From assembly GCA_037385045.1 (NCBI GenBank), contig JARRNJ010000024.1, forward strand, positions 1-29,611: a stretch of DNA of 29,611 bases, given 5' to 3'. The stretch comes from JARRNJ01 sp037385045 (GTDB lineage: Bacteria; Pseudomonadota; Gammaproteobacteria; JASBUN01). The notes beneath the pieces were generated by a model, which was given only the letters and a program-made list of their open reading frames with translations, was not told the origin of the DNA and did no database searches. The number at the start of each line of letters is the position of its first letter. Position 1 is the stretch's first letter. Positions 16,752 to 24,169 of the stretch are shown here, piece after piece. The translations under genes and the position numbers were made by a program.

Positions 16752-17693
16752 TCAGCCCCGCGCCCGCCCAGTGAGACGGGACAGGATGGTGTCGTTTCCG
16801 GAAGCCGGCTCCGGCTCCGGCTCCAGGACGGGCAACGCCTGCACGAATTCCTCAATCCGCTGCGGGCGCAGCAGCGGATCCACCTCCAGAGCCCAGTCGA
16901 GCGCTTCGAGCAGTTCGGGCGAATACTGGCGCCGGAACTCCTGCGCCGCCGGGCGCATTGGATCCCGGTTACGCCGCTCGCGGGCGTCGGCCGGCGGGTG
17001 GCCGTCGATACAGGCGCGCATGGTGGCGCCGATGGCGTAAATGTCGGTCCAGGGCCCGACATAGCCCTTGGGGTCGTATTGTTCCACGGGCGAGAAGCCG
17101 GCGCTGACCACCTGTCCCGGCTGCACCTGGCGACTGTTCAGGCGCCGGTGCACAGCGCCGAAATCCAGCAGCAGCGGGCGCCCGCCCGGGCGCAGATGGA
17201 TGTTGCTGGGTTTGATGTCCAGGTGCAGGTAGCCGTGCTGGTGTATGAGCTGCAGCCCGTCGAGCAGCGCTGGAAACACCGTCAACAGGAACGCTTCGCT
17301 GAGCTTGCCGCGGCGCTTGCTGATGTAATGCTGCAGGTTCTTGCCCTCTTCGTAGGGCATGACCATGTACACCGTGCCGTTGGCGTTGAAGAAGTTGTGC
17401 ACACTGACGATATTGGGGTGCTTGACGGTCGCCAGCGTGCTGGCCTCCTGGAAGAACAATGCGCGGCCGCTTTTGAAGCCGCGCTCGTCGTCGGGCGCGC
17501 GCGGCATGACCTCGCCGTCGGCTCGGCGCGTCGCGAGCCGGCCTGGCATGTATTCCTTGATGACGGTGGGCTGTCCCGAGGCTTGATCCGCGGCAAGATA
17601 GACGACACTGAAACCGCCGCCGCCGATGGTCTTCGTGATAGTATAATTGTCCAGCCGGGTGCCTGGCGGCAGGCTGTTATGCGCGCTTGCCAT
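16752..17693 (-). CDS. Soluble Ser/Thr protein kinase (Hanks type)
   Basis: This is a eukaryote-like protein kinase of 313 residues. The glycine loop GGGGFSVVY is at 24-32, the ATP lysine is K46 (VIKEYMP), and the helix-C glutamate is probably E83. The catalytic loop HLDIKPSN has D159, K161 and N164, and DFG is at 177-179. The catalytic loop reads HLD, so the arginine of the HRD motif is absent. That makes it a non-RD kinase, which often do not need activation-loop phosphorylation. There is no membrane helix or extracellular sensor, unlike PknB-type kinases. The signal it senses is unknown. It is transcribed divergently from yicC across a 143-base gap. A weak minus-strand promoter, TTGGCC-16-TAGCAT, lies at 17819-17792. 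The phosphatase gene follows at once. Confidence 0.94.
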   Translation of the reverse strand: MASAHNSLPPGTRLDNYTITKTIGGGGFSVVYLAADQASGQPTVIKEYMPGRLATRRADGEVMPRAPDDERGFKSGRALFFQEASTLATVKHPNIVSVHNFFNANGTVYMVMPYEEGKNLQHYISKRRGKLSEAFLLTVFPALLDGLQLIHQHGYLHLDIKPSNIHLRPGGRPLLLDFGAVHRRLNSRQVQPGQVVSAGFSPVEQYDPKGYVGPWTDIYAIGATMRACIDGHPPADARERRNRDPMRPAAQEFRRQYSPELLEALDWALEVDPLLRPQRIEEFVQALPVLEPEPEPASGNDTILSRLTGRARG

Positions 17694-17836
17694 GGGTGGT
17701 TTCGCACTTCGTTGGGCAGGCTGCCTGCCGTAGGTCGCACCATGTGCGTCTTACCGCACCGCGGGTGGGGCTATGGGGCCCTCATTTCGCGATGCTACAC
17801 CAAAGTATTGATCGGCCAAAACGCGAGCGACTTGAC

Positions 17837-18703
17837 ATGATTCGTAGCATGACCGCCTTTGCCCGCCGCGAGCAGCGTGCCGACTGGGGTGTGCTGACCT
17901 GGGAATTGCGCTCCCTCAACCACCGGTTTCTCGAGGTTGCCACCCGCCTGCCGGATGAGCTGCGGGGGCTGGAGGCGGCCGTGCGCGAACGGGTCGCCCA
18001 AACCCTGGGACGGGGCAAGGTAGAGTGCGGGCTGCGTTTGCAGCGTGCCGGCGGGGCTCGTGGCGGGGTGGCGCTCAACGACGATCTGCTGCGTCGGGTG
18101 CTCGAACTGGCGCGCGAGGTCGACGGCATGCACGCCAACCCGGCGCCGCTCGGCGCCATGGAGATCATGCGCTGGCCGGGGGTGGTGGAAGAGGTCGAGC
18201 AGGACCTGGAGCCCATCAGCGCTGCGGCGCTGGAACTGCTGGACGCCGCCCTGGCGGAATTGGTGGCCACCCGGGAACGGGAGGGCGAGCGGTTGCGAGC
18301 CATTGTCGAACAGCGTTGCGCCGCCATGGCGCAGCTGGCCGCGGACGTGCGCGCGCACCTGCCCGAGATCCGCACCCAGGTGCGCACCCGGCTGGAGGAG
18401 CGCCTGGCCGAGATGCAGGTCCAGGCCGAGCCCGGCCGGGTGGAACAGGAGCTGGTGCTGCAGTTGCAGAAACTGGACGTGGACGAGGAGCTCGACCGCC
18501 TCCAGACCCACCTCCAGGAGGTGGCCGACGTGCTGGGCCGGGACGAGCCGGTGGGGCGGCGCCTGGATTTTCTGATGCAGGAACTGAACCGCGAGGCCAA
18601 TACCCTGGGATCCAAGTCTGCGGTGGTGGAAACCACCCGCGCCGCCGTGGAGCTCAAGGTGCTGATCGAGCAGATGCGCGAGCAGGTCCAGAATATCGAA
18701 TGA
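17837..18703 (+). CDS. yicC: YicC-family endoribonuclease
   Basis: The 288-residue protein opens with the diagnostic MIRSMTAFARRE and contains LNHRFLEVATRLPDELR in the N-terminal YicC domain. A long charged helical middle follows, then the C-terminal DUF1732 domain with RRLDFLMQELNREANTLGSK. Members of the family have been reported to act as endoribonucleases, including in small-RNA turnover. The start at 17837 follows from the family N-terminus; longer upstream open sequence is not family-like. It heads the run yicC–gmk–rpoZ–spoT–ridA on the plus strand, the same order as around gmk in Pseudomonas. Its stop overlaps an in-frame ATG of the gmk frame. Confidence 0.95.
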   Translation: MIRSMTAFARREQRADWGVLTWELRSLNHRFLEVATRLPDELRGLEAAVRERVAQTLGRGKVECGLRLQRAGGARGGVALNDDLLRRVLELAREVDGMHANPAPLGAMEIMRWPGVVEEVEQDLEPISAAALELLDAALAELVATREREGERLRAIVEQRCAAMAQLAADVRAHLPEIRTQVRTRLEERLAEMQVQAEPGRVEQELVLQLQKLDVDEELDRLQTHLQEVADVLGRDEPVGRRLDFLMQELNREANTLGSKSAVVETTRAAVELKVLIEQMREQVQNIE

Positions 18704-18750
18704 ACGCCGGCGGCTATCATGCCGGCGGCGCAAGAATTGAGGCCCGATTG

Positions 18751-19386
18751 ATGACGCCCGCAAAGGACGCCCCGGCCCGGGGCACGTTGTTCATTGTCTC
18801 GGCCCCCTCGGGGGCCGGCAAGACCAGCCTGGTGAAGGCGCTGCTGGATTCCACCCCGGGCCTGACGGTATCGATCTCCCATACCACCCGCGCCATGCGC
18901 CCCGGCGAGCGTGACGGCGTGGATTATCATTTCGTGGACGCCGCCGGGTTCCAGGCCATGGTGTCTGCCGGTGCATTTCTCGAGCACGCCCGGGTGTTCG
19001 ACAATTACTACGGCACGTCCGTGGCCGCGGTCCGGGAGCGTCTCGACCAGGGTCTGGACGTGATCCTCGAGATCGATTGGCAGGGTGCCCGCCAGGTGCG
19101 TCGCGCGCTGCCCGAGGCGGTGTCGATCTTCGTGCTGCCGCCGTCGCGGGCCGCGCTGGAGCGGCGCCTGCGCGGCCGCGGCCAGGACAGCGATGAAATC
19201 ATCGCCCGGCGCATGCGCGATGCCCGCAGCGAGAGCTCCCACTTCGGCGAATACGATTTCCTGGTGATCAACGACGATTTCGACACCGCCCTGGCCGAGC
19301 TGCGCGCCATTGTCCAGGCGCAACGCCTCCGGCAGGAGCCCCAGGCGGCGCGTTACCGCCGGCTGATCGACGAGCTATTGTCATAA
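18751..19386 (+). CDS. gmk: Guanylate kinase
   Basis: This enzyme phosphorylates GMP to GDP with ATP, in the cytoplasm. The 211-residue protein has the P-loop SAPSGAGKTSL near the N-terminus and the GMP-binding block SISHTTRAMRPGERDGVDYHF. YYGTSVAAV, LEIDWQGARQVR and a lid region with ARRMRDARSE follow. I chose the ATG at 18751, with GAGG upstream and a family-like N-terminus. An in-frame ATG at 18700, overlapping the yicC stop, would add 17 Gly/Ala-rich residues. Its product GDP feeds GTP, the substrate for ppGpp synthesis by the SpoT encoded downstream. Full-length and intact. Confidence 0.97.
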   Translation: MTPAKDAPARGTLFIVSAPSGAGKTSLVKALLDSTPGLTVSISHTTRAMRPGERDGVDYHFVDAAGFQAMVSAGAFLEHARVFDNYYGTSVAAVRERLDQGLDVILEIDWQGARQVRRALPEAVSIFVLPPSRAALERRLRGRGQDSDEIIARRMRDARSESSHFGEYDFLVINDDFDTALAELRAIVQAQRLRQEPQAARYRRLIDELLS

Positions 19387-19437
19387 CACATTGATTTTTG
19401 TAGACTGTAATCCAAGCTAAAGTTGCATTCGAATCCC

Positions 19438-19463
19438 GTGCCGGTCACGACCGTGGCCGGCAC
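19438..19463 (+). other. Strong hairpin in the rpoZ leader
   Basis: Arms GTGCCGG (19438-19444) and CCGGCAC (19457-19463) are perfect. The interior can extend with CAC/GTG around a GACC loop, broken by single bulges. It lies between gmk and rpoZ, 10 bases before the GGAG ribosome binding site, with no T-run. It may tune termination or translation of rpoZ. A preceding AT-rich stretch (19388-19425) could hold a promoter, but I cannot fit clean -35/-10 boxes. Confidence 0.45.
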
Positions 19464-19485
19464 CCTACGCTGGAGTCAATGAGCC

Positions 19486-19815
19486 ATGGCGCGCATTACG
19501 GTTGAGGATTGTCTGGAAAACGTGGATAACCGCTTTCAGTTGGTGCTGATCGCCACCAAGCGTGCGCGGCAGCTGGCCAACGGTGCGCAACCCCACCTGG
19601 CGTGGGAAAACGACAAGCCCACCGTACTGGCACTGCGCGAGATCGCCGAGGGCGACGTCGGACCGGCGATCCTCGACGAAGTCACCGCCAAGGAGCATGC
19701 GCTGCCGTCCGCGGTGTCCGAAGAGGAGATGGGTGAGGCGGCGGCCGGCGAGGAACCGAGCCAGAGCCCCAGCCCCAGCCCCAGCCCCAGCCCCAGCCCC
19801 AGCCCCGAAATCTGA
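19486..19815 (+). CDS. rpoZ: RNA polymerase omega subunit with Ser-Pro repeat tail
   Basis: Omega assists assembly of RNA polymerase and forms part of a ppGpp-binding site in E. coli. The first 75 or so residues are typical: MARITVEDCLENVDNRFQ, LVLIATKRARQL, then NDKPTVLALREIAEG. The acidic stretch that follows (SEEEMGEAAAGEE) is common in the family. The C-terminus is unusual: seven Ser-Pro pairs encoded by a pure AGCCCC hexanucleotide repeat, ending in EI. Total length is 109 residues, longer than the usual 80-95. GGAG lies 9-10 bases upstream of the ATG. The gene stands between gmk and spoT as in many Gammaproteobacteria. Confidence 0.97.
   Translation: MARITVEDCLENVDNRFQLVLIATKRARQLANGAQPHLAWENDKPTVLALREIAEGDVGPAILDEVTAKEHALPSAVSEEEMGEAAAGEEPSQSPSPSPSPSPSPSPEI
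19765..19806 (+). repeat. AGCCCC hexanucleotide repeat, seven units, in rpoZ
   Basis: Seven exact AGCCCC units run from 19765 to 19806 and encode (Ser-Pro)7. A loose AGCC unit precedes them. The complementary strand is (GGGGCT)7, which has the four-G runs needed for a G-quadruplex. Slippage by whole units would change the tail length in two-residue steps without shifting the frame. Confidence 0.95.
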
Positions 19816-20028
19816 GTCCCGGGGCGGCGCCCGCTGCCCCCGCTTTCGTCGGCCCGCCCAGTTCGGCTATGCTTAGCATTCGGGACGCAGCGGCCGTCGG
19901 CACGTATCCCAGGGAAGCTCAACTACCATCACCGGCTTGATTCATTACCGGGAGTCCGAGTTGGAACCGCTGATGCCGCGTTCGGCGGCGCGGCCCGGCA
20001 TATCGTGGCTATCGCAAGCTGGTGAGTC

Positions 20029-22185
20029 ATGCGGGCGACCGTAAAGACACGCAAACCATCGATCTTCCGTATCAGCGACCTGTGCGCGATGCTCGAGGCG
20101 TATTTGCCCGAAGAACAGGTGCGCGAAGTGTACCGCGCCTACCTGTTCGGCGCCGAAGCCCACGATGGCCAGCGCCGTGTGAGCGGCGAGCCCTACATCA
20201 CCCATCCCCTGGCCGTGGCCACGATTCTGGCCGAGATGCGCATGGACTACCAGAGCATCATGGCGGCCATTCTGCATGACGTGATCGAGGACACCCCTAC
20301 CGCAAAGGAGCAGCTGGAGCGCGAGTTCGGCGACGAAGTGGCCGAGCTGGTGGACGGGGTCAGCAAGATCACGCAGATCAAGTTCAACACCCGCGCGGAA
20401 GCCCAGGCCGAAAACCTGCGCAAGATGATGCTGGCGATGGTGCGCGACATTCGGGTGATCCTGATCAAGCTGGCCGACCGGTTGCACAACATGCGCACGC
20501 TGGGGGTGATGCCCGCCGACAAGAGACGGCGCATCGCGCGCGAGACCCTGGAAATTTTCGCGCCGGTCGCCAGCCGGCTGGGCATGAATTCGGTGCGTCT
20601 GGAGCTGGAAGATCTCGGCTTTGCCGCCATGTATCCCCTGCGTCACCGGGTGCTGCGTGACGCGGTGATCAAGGCGCGCGGCAACCGCAAGGAAATCCTG
20701 CGCAAGATCGAAACCGCGATCAAGCGGCGCATGCGCCAGGAGCATCTCAACGGCGAAGTGCTGGGGCGTGAGAAGCACCTCTGGAGTATCTACCAGAAGA
20801 TGCGCGGCAAGCAGTTGTCGCTGCACGAGGTGTTCGACATGTACGCGTTTCGCATCATCGTCGACAAGGTGGATACCTGTTATCGCGTGCTGGGCGCGAT
20901 GCACAATCTCTACAAGCCGGTGCCCGGCAAGTTCAAGGACTACATCGCCATTCCCAAGGCCAACGGCTACCAGTCGCTGCACACGGTGTTGTTCGGGCCC
21001 TACGGGGTCCCGATCGAGATTCAGATCCGCACCGAGGACATGCACAAACTGGCCGAGTCGGGCATCGCCGCTCACTGGATGTACAAGACCGGTGACAGCG
21101 GCAAGAGTACCGAGTCGCGCGCCCGCCAGTGGCTCAAGGACCTGCTGGAGCTGCAGAGGACGGCGGGCAATTCCCTCGAGTTCATCGAAAACGTCAAGAT
21201 CGATCTGTTTCCCGACGAGGTTTACGTGTTCACGCCCCAGGGTGACATCCTGGAGCTGCCTCGCGGGGCAACTGCGGTGGACTTCGCCTACGCGGTGCAC
21301 ACCGATGTGGGCAACACTTGCGTCGCCGCCCGTGTGGACCGGCGTCTGGCGCCGCTGCGCACCCCCCTGCACAACGGTCAGACCCTGGAGATCATCACTG
21401 CCCCCGGCGCCAAGCCCAACCCGGCCTGGCTGAACTTCGTCGTTACCGCCAAGGCCCGCACCACGATCCGCTCCTACCTCAAGAAGCTCCAGCGCGAGGA
21501 GGCGGTAGAACTGGGCCAGCGGATGCTGGAAAAGGCCCTGGGCGCGTTTTCGGCGTCGATCGCCGATTTCTCCCGCGCCCAGATCCGCCGGCTGCTCAAC
21601 ACCTACGATTACAAGAAGCTCGACGAATTGCTGCACGATATCGGGCTTGGCAAGCGCATGGCGGTGCTGGTGGCGCGCCAGCTGCTGCCGCCGGTGGAAG
21701 GCGAGGAGGCGCCCGCGCCGTCGAGCAACGCATCGGCCGGGCGCCCGTTGGTGATCAAGGGTACCGAAGGCATGGTGGTAAATTTCGCCAAGTGCTGTCA
21801 TCCCATTCCCGGCGACCCGATCATGGGCTTCGTCAGCGCCGGGCGCGGCATCGTGATCCACAACGAGTCGTGCAAGAACGTCGCGGATTTCCGCAAGACG
21901 CCGGACAAGTGGATCGACGTGGAGTGGGATCCCGAGCTCGAGGGCGAGTTCACCGCCGATATCCGCATCGACGTCGCCAACCAGCGCGGCGTGCTGGCGA
22001 CCGTGGCCGCGGCGATTTCCGAAGAGGGCTCCAACATCGAGAACGTCGATATCGAAGAGCGCGACGGCATGACGACATCGATGCTGTTTGCCATCACCGT
22101 GCGCAACCGCCGCCACCTGGCCAACATTATGCGCCGCCTGCGGCGGCTGAAGATGGTAATGCGTATCAGCCGCAGGAGAAGCTGA
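20029..22185 (+). CDS. spoT: Bifunctional (p)ppGpp synthetase/hydrolase SpoT
   Basis: SpoT makes and degrades the alarmone (p)ppGpp. The 718-residue protein has an N-terminal hydrolase domain with H59, the H83-D84 pair (ILHDVIEDT) and D150 (LIKLADRLHNMRTL). The synthetase domain has GKFKDYIAIPK (301 on), NGYQSLHTV and EIQIRTEDMH. KFKD at 301-304 corresponds to the RXKD-type motif of bifunctional enzymes, with Lys in place of the first Arg. A TGS domain (about 392-453), a helical region, a CCHPIPGD zinc-finger-like segment and a C-terminal ACT domain follow. Both catalytic parts look intact. A GGTGAG lies shortly before the ATG at 20029. The 213-base gap from rpoZ holds no gene. Neighbours gmk and rpoZ are also tied to guanine nucleotides and ppGpp. 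Confidence 0.97.
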   Translation: MRATVKTRKPSIFRISDLCAMLEAYLPEEQVREVYRAYLFGAEAHDGQRRVSGEPYITHPLAVATILAEMRMDYQSIMAAILHDVIEDTPTAKEQLEREFGDEVAELVDGVSKITQIKFNTRAEAQAENLRKMMLAMVRDIRVILIKLADRLHNMRTLGVMPADKRRRIARETLEIFAPVASRLGMNSVRLELEDLGFAAMYPLRHRVLRDAVIKARGNRKEILRKIETAIKRRMRQEHLNGEVLGREKHLWSIYQKMRGKQLSLHEVFDMYAFRIIVDKVDTCYRVLGAMHNLYKPVPGKFKDYIAIPKANGYQSLHTVLFGPYGVPIEIQIRTEDMHKLAESGIAAHWMYKTGDSGKSTESRARQWLKDLLELQRTAGNSLEFIENVKIDLFPDEVYVFTPQGDILELPRGATAVDFAYAVHTDVGNTCVAARVDRRLAPLRTPLHNGQTLEIITAPGAKPNPAWLNFVVTAKARTTIRSYLKKLQREEAVELGQRMLEKALGAFSASIADFSRAQIRRLLNTYDYKKLDELLHDIGLGKRMAVLVARQLLPPVEGEEAPAPSSNASAGRPLVIKGTEGMVVNFAKCCHPIPGDPIMGFVSAGRGIVIHNESCKNVADFRKTPDKWIDVEWDPELEGEFTADIRIDVANQRGVLATVAAAISEEGSNIENVDIEERDGMTTSMLFAITVRNRRHLANIMRRLRRLKMVMRISRRRS

Positions 22186-22247
22186 AGCCGGTTGGCCTGG
22201 CGTCTGGGGAAACCGAGTACTGCGAGTGAAGCGACTGGAGGATTGGC

Positions 22248-22634
22248 ATGGCCCGTACGATCATCAGCACCGACAAGGCTCCACAAGCGATCGGCACCTA
22301 TTCCCAGGCAGTGAGGATCGGGACCACCGTCTACCTGTCGGGCCAGATTCCCCTGGTGCCCGAGACCATGGAACTGGTAAGCGGCAACATGGAGGCGCAG
22401 ATCCGGCGCGTCTTCGACAACCTGGCGGCGGTGGCGGAAGCCGCCGGAGGCAGCCTCGCCGAAGTCGCCAAACTCAATATCTTCCTCACTGACCTGGTCC
22501 ACTTCCCGCTGGTCAACCAAGTCATGACGGACTATTTCCAGGAACCCTACCCGGCCCGGGCGGCCGTGGGCGTGGCTTCGCTGCCCAAGGGGGCCGAGGT
22601 GGAAATGGACGCCATCCTGGAGCTTGACCCCTGA
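22248..22634 (+). CDS. ridA: RidA enamine/imine deaminase
   Basis: RidA hydrolyses reactive enamine/imine intermediates made by PLP enzymes such as threonine dehydratase, sparing other PLP enzymes from damage. The 128-residue protein has the family features STDKAPQAIGTYSQAV, LSGQIPLVPETMELV and a C-terminal YPARAAVGVASLPKGAEVEMDAI containing the substrate-binding arginine. A strong GGAGG ribosome binding site precedes the ATG. It follows spoT by 62 bases, the same order as in Pseudomonas and other Gammaproteobacteria, and appears to be the last gene of the yicC–ridA run. Confidence 0.96.
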   Translation: MARTIISTDKAPQAIGTYSQAVRIGTTVYLSGQIPLVPETMELVSGNMEAQIRRVFDNLAAVAEAAGGSLAEVAKLNIFLTDLVHFPLVNQVMTDYFQEPYPARAAVGVASLPKGAEVEMDAILELDP

Positions 22635-22653
22635 GGCGGCGGCCGCCACGGCG

Positions 22654-22770
22654 TTACCAGCTGACGTAAGCGAACCCGTCTTCCTGCCGTTTCACGCGGC
22701 CGTCGACGCCGAGCGGCACCGCGCTGGCGAATTCCAGCAGGTCTTTGCCGGTCCAGTGCAGGGACTTCAT
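22654..22770 (-). CDS. Possible small protein, 38 residues, unknown
   Basis: In the 332-base gap between ridA and the cytochrome gene, a short minus-strand frame starts at ATG 22770 and ends at TAA 22654. It begins MKSLHWTGKDLLEF and ends DGFAYVSW. Codon third positions are strongly G/C, as in real genes of this window, and an upstream stop limits it to about 53 codons at most. I recognise no family and see no good ribosome binding site. It could be a genuine small gene, the surviving end of a decayed gene, or chance. The rest of the gap (22771-22966) shows nothing I can name. Confidence 0.3.
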   Translation of the reverse strand: MKSLHWTGKDLLEFASAVPLGVDGRVKRQEDGFAYVSW

Positions 22771-22966
22771 GGTTGCCGCAGGCTCGGACTGCCACGCCGT
22801 AGCAGGCAAGGCTCACGACGGGTTCGCGGATTTCCTGCGCCACCGGACAGGTCCGCGCCACCGAACTGGGTCCGCCCAGGGTCGGCCGGGGCGGCTTGCC
22901 ATTGACAACGGCGCGATCGGCCGGAAGGTTCGGCGCCTCGGCGACGCGGACCCGGTATGTGGAGGG

Positions 22967-23530
22967 TCAGTGGGCAGGTGCCGCGGGCGGCGGGTGGCCG
23001 CTTGCCGGCGCATGGTCCTTCGCAAACGCGGCTGCCTGGAGCAGCGCTTGATAGTCGGCGGGCGCCAGCTTGGGCAGCCGTTCGAGGAAGGCGACCACGG
23101 CCCATACGTCGCGGTCCGAGTCCGTCGCCGTCCAGGCCGGCATTCCGCTCAATTTGATGCCGTGCTTGACAATCCAGAACAGCTCCGGCGGCGACCACCG
23201 TCCGGCCATGGTGGCCCAGCCGGGCGCCCTTGGGTACAGCCCGCCGGCGAATGCGGCCGGCGCCACACCGGGCGCCCCGTGACAGGAAACGCACGCCGCG
23301 TCGTAGTGGGTGAAACCGGCTTGGACCAACGCCGGATTGTCCAGTGCCGGGGGCATAACGCCGGCCGCATAGTGCGCCACCGATCGATCCACCAGTGTTT
23401 GCCGCGCCCAACGGGCGAACGGTGCCTGGCTGGCGTCGGCACCGACGTCGTACCAGCCCGAGTAGAGGAAAGCCAGCGCGGCGGCGCAGGCCAGCCCGGT
23501 GACAACGCCCAGTATCTTGAGTTTTGTCAT
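22967..23530 (-). CDS. Membrane-anchored or secreted c-type cytochrome
   Basis: The 187-residue protein has an N-terminal hydrophobic segment (about 5-24, TKLKILGVVTGLACAAALAF) acting as signal or anchor. One haem-binding CVSCH follows at 80-84. The likely sixth ligand is M130 in GIKLSGMPAW. The fold fits the single-haem class I cytochromes c (cbb3-III/c6-like). It would carry electrons in the periplasm; donor and acceptor are not shown by the sequence. A Pro/Ala/His-rich tail closes the protein. I chose the ATG at 23530 because the hydrophobic segment begins there. It is on the prp strand, 105 bases after the small membrane protein gene, but whether it is co-transcribed with the prp genes is unclear. 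Confidence 0.88.
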   Translation of the reverse strand: MTKLKILGVVTGLACAAALAFLYSGWYDVGADASQAPFARWARQTLVDRSVAHYAAGVMPPALDNPALVQAGFTHYDAACVSCHGAPGVAPAAFAGGLYPRAPGWATMAGRWSPPELFWIVKHGIKLSGMPAWTATDSDRDVWAVVAFLERLPKLAPADYQALLQAAAFAKDHAPASGHPPPAAPAH

Positions 23531-23635
23531 CGCTGAGTCCGTTTCATTGTCGGTATTGCCGTCCGCGCCCCAGTGGGCCGATTTCCCCATCGCCGAGGCT
23601 GCCGGCGCCGCGGTTCGGAGCCCTGGGCGCGTCTT

Positions 23636-24064
23636 TCAGTCGGCCGCAGACTCCGCCTCACCGAAGAATTCGCGTGCGGCGGGCGCATTGAGGTAGCCCC
23701 GCGCGCCGATCAGGTAGAACACCAGGATCACCGCCAGCACCAGGCCGTAGGCCGACGCGGCGCTGAGCTCCCGGGTCAGCACCAGCAGGGCCAGCAACGC
23801 CTCGTAGAGCGCCAGCGCGTAGAAGAACACCCGCGCCGCGCGGCGAAACGGCCGCAGCCCCAGGAACAGGCCGGCCGCGACCAGCAGCAGGCCCGCCGCC
23901 ACTGCCACGTCCACATACACGAACGGTCCGTACACGCCGTCGGCGCGGTGCGGGTGGCGCAGCTGCAGGTAGGCGCCCAGGCCCAGCAGTGCACTCAGGA
24001 TCAGGTTGATTCCGGAGATGACGGCAATCCCGGCAGGGCGCGGATAGTCGCTTCCAATGGTCAT
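23636..24064 (-). CDS. Four-helix integral membrane protein, unknown
   Basis: The 142-residue protein has about four membrane helices (roughly 10-32, 47-68, 77-97 and 101-123) joined by short loops. One loop carries basic residues (RPFRRAARV). It ends with a charged tail (REFFGEAESAAD). I recognise no family and no catalytic motif. It lies between prpD (105 bases upstream) and the cytochrome gene (105 bases downstream) on the same strand. The start at 24064 is the only ATG that leaves the first helix whole, though no clear ribosome binding site is seen. A membrane partner for the cytochrome is one guess among several. Confidence 0.7.
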   Translation of the reverse strand: MTIGSDYPRPAGIAVISGINLILSALLGLGAYLQLRHPHRADGVYGPFVYVDVAVAAGLLLVAAGLFLGLRPFRRAARVFFYALALYEALLALLVLTRELSAASAYGLVLAVILVFYLIGARGYLNAPAAREFFGEAESAAD

Positions 24065-24169
24065 GGTGAGGTGAGCTCGCGAGGCTGAACGTTAGTGCCG
24101 CCTGTCTGCAGACGGCGACGGCCGCCTATGGTGCCAGCTTTTCCGCGGGCTGTTAAGACCGGCTCCCCG

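Noticed and set aside
16752..17693. The kinase as a degenerate pseudokinase because of HLD instead of HRD
   Set aside because: The ATP lysine, helix-C glutamate, catalytic Asp, Lys, Asn and DFG are all present; only the arginine is changed, as in active non-RD kinases.
19682..19922. Minus-strand frames with (Gly-Leu/Gly-Trp) repeats opposite rpoZ
   Set aside because: They are the antisense reading of the AGCCCC repeat and the rpoZ coding end, not a repeat protein.
19945..22116. A 723-codon open frame antisense to spoT
   Set aside because: It mirrors spoT exactly; its His/Gln/Val-rich composition is typical of antisense artefacts in high-GC genes.
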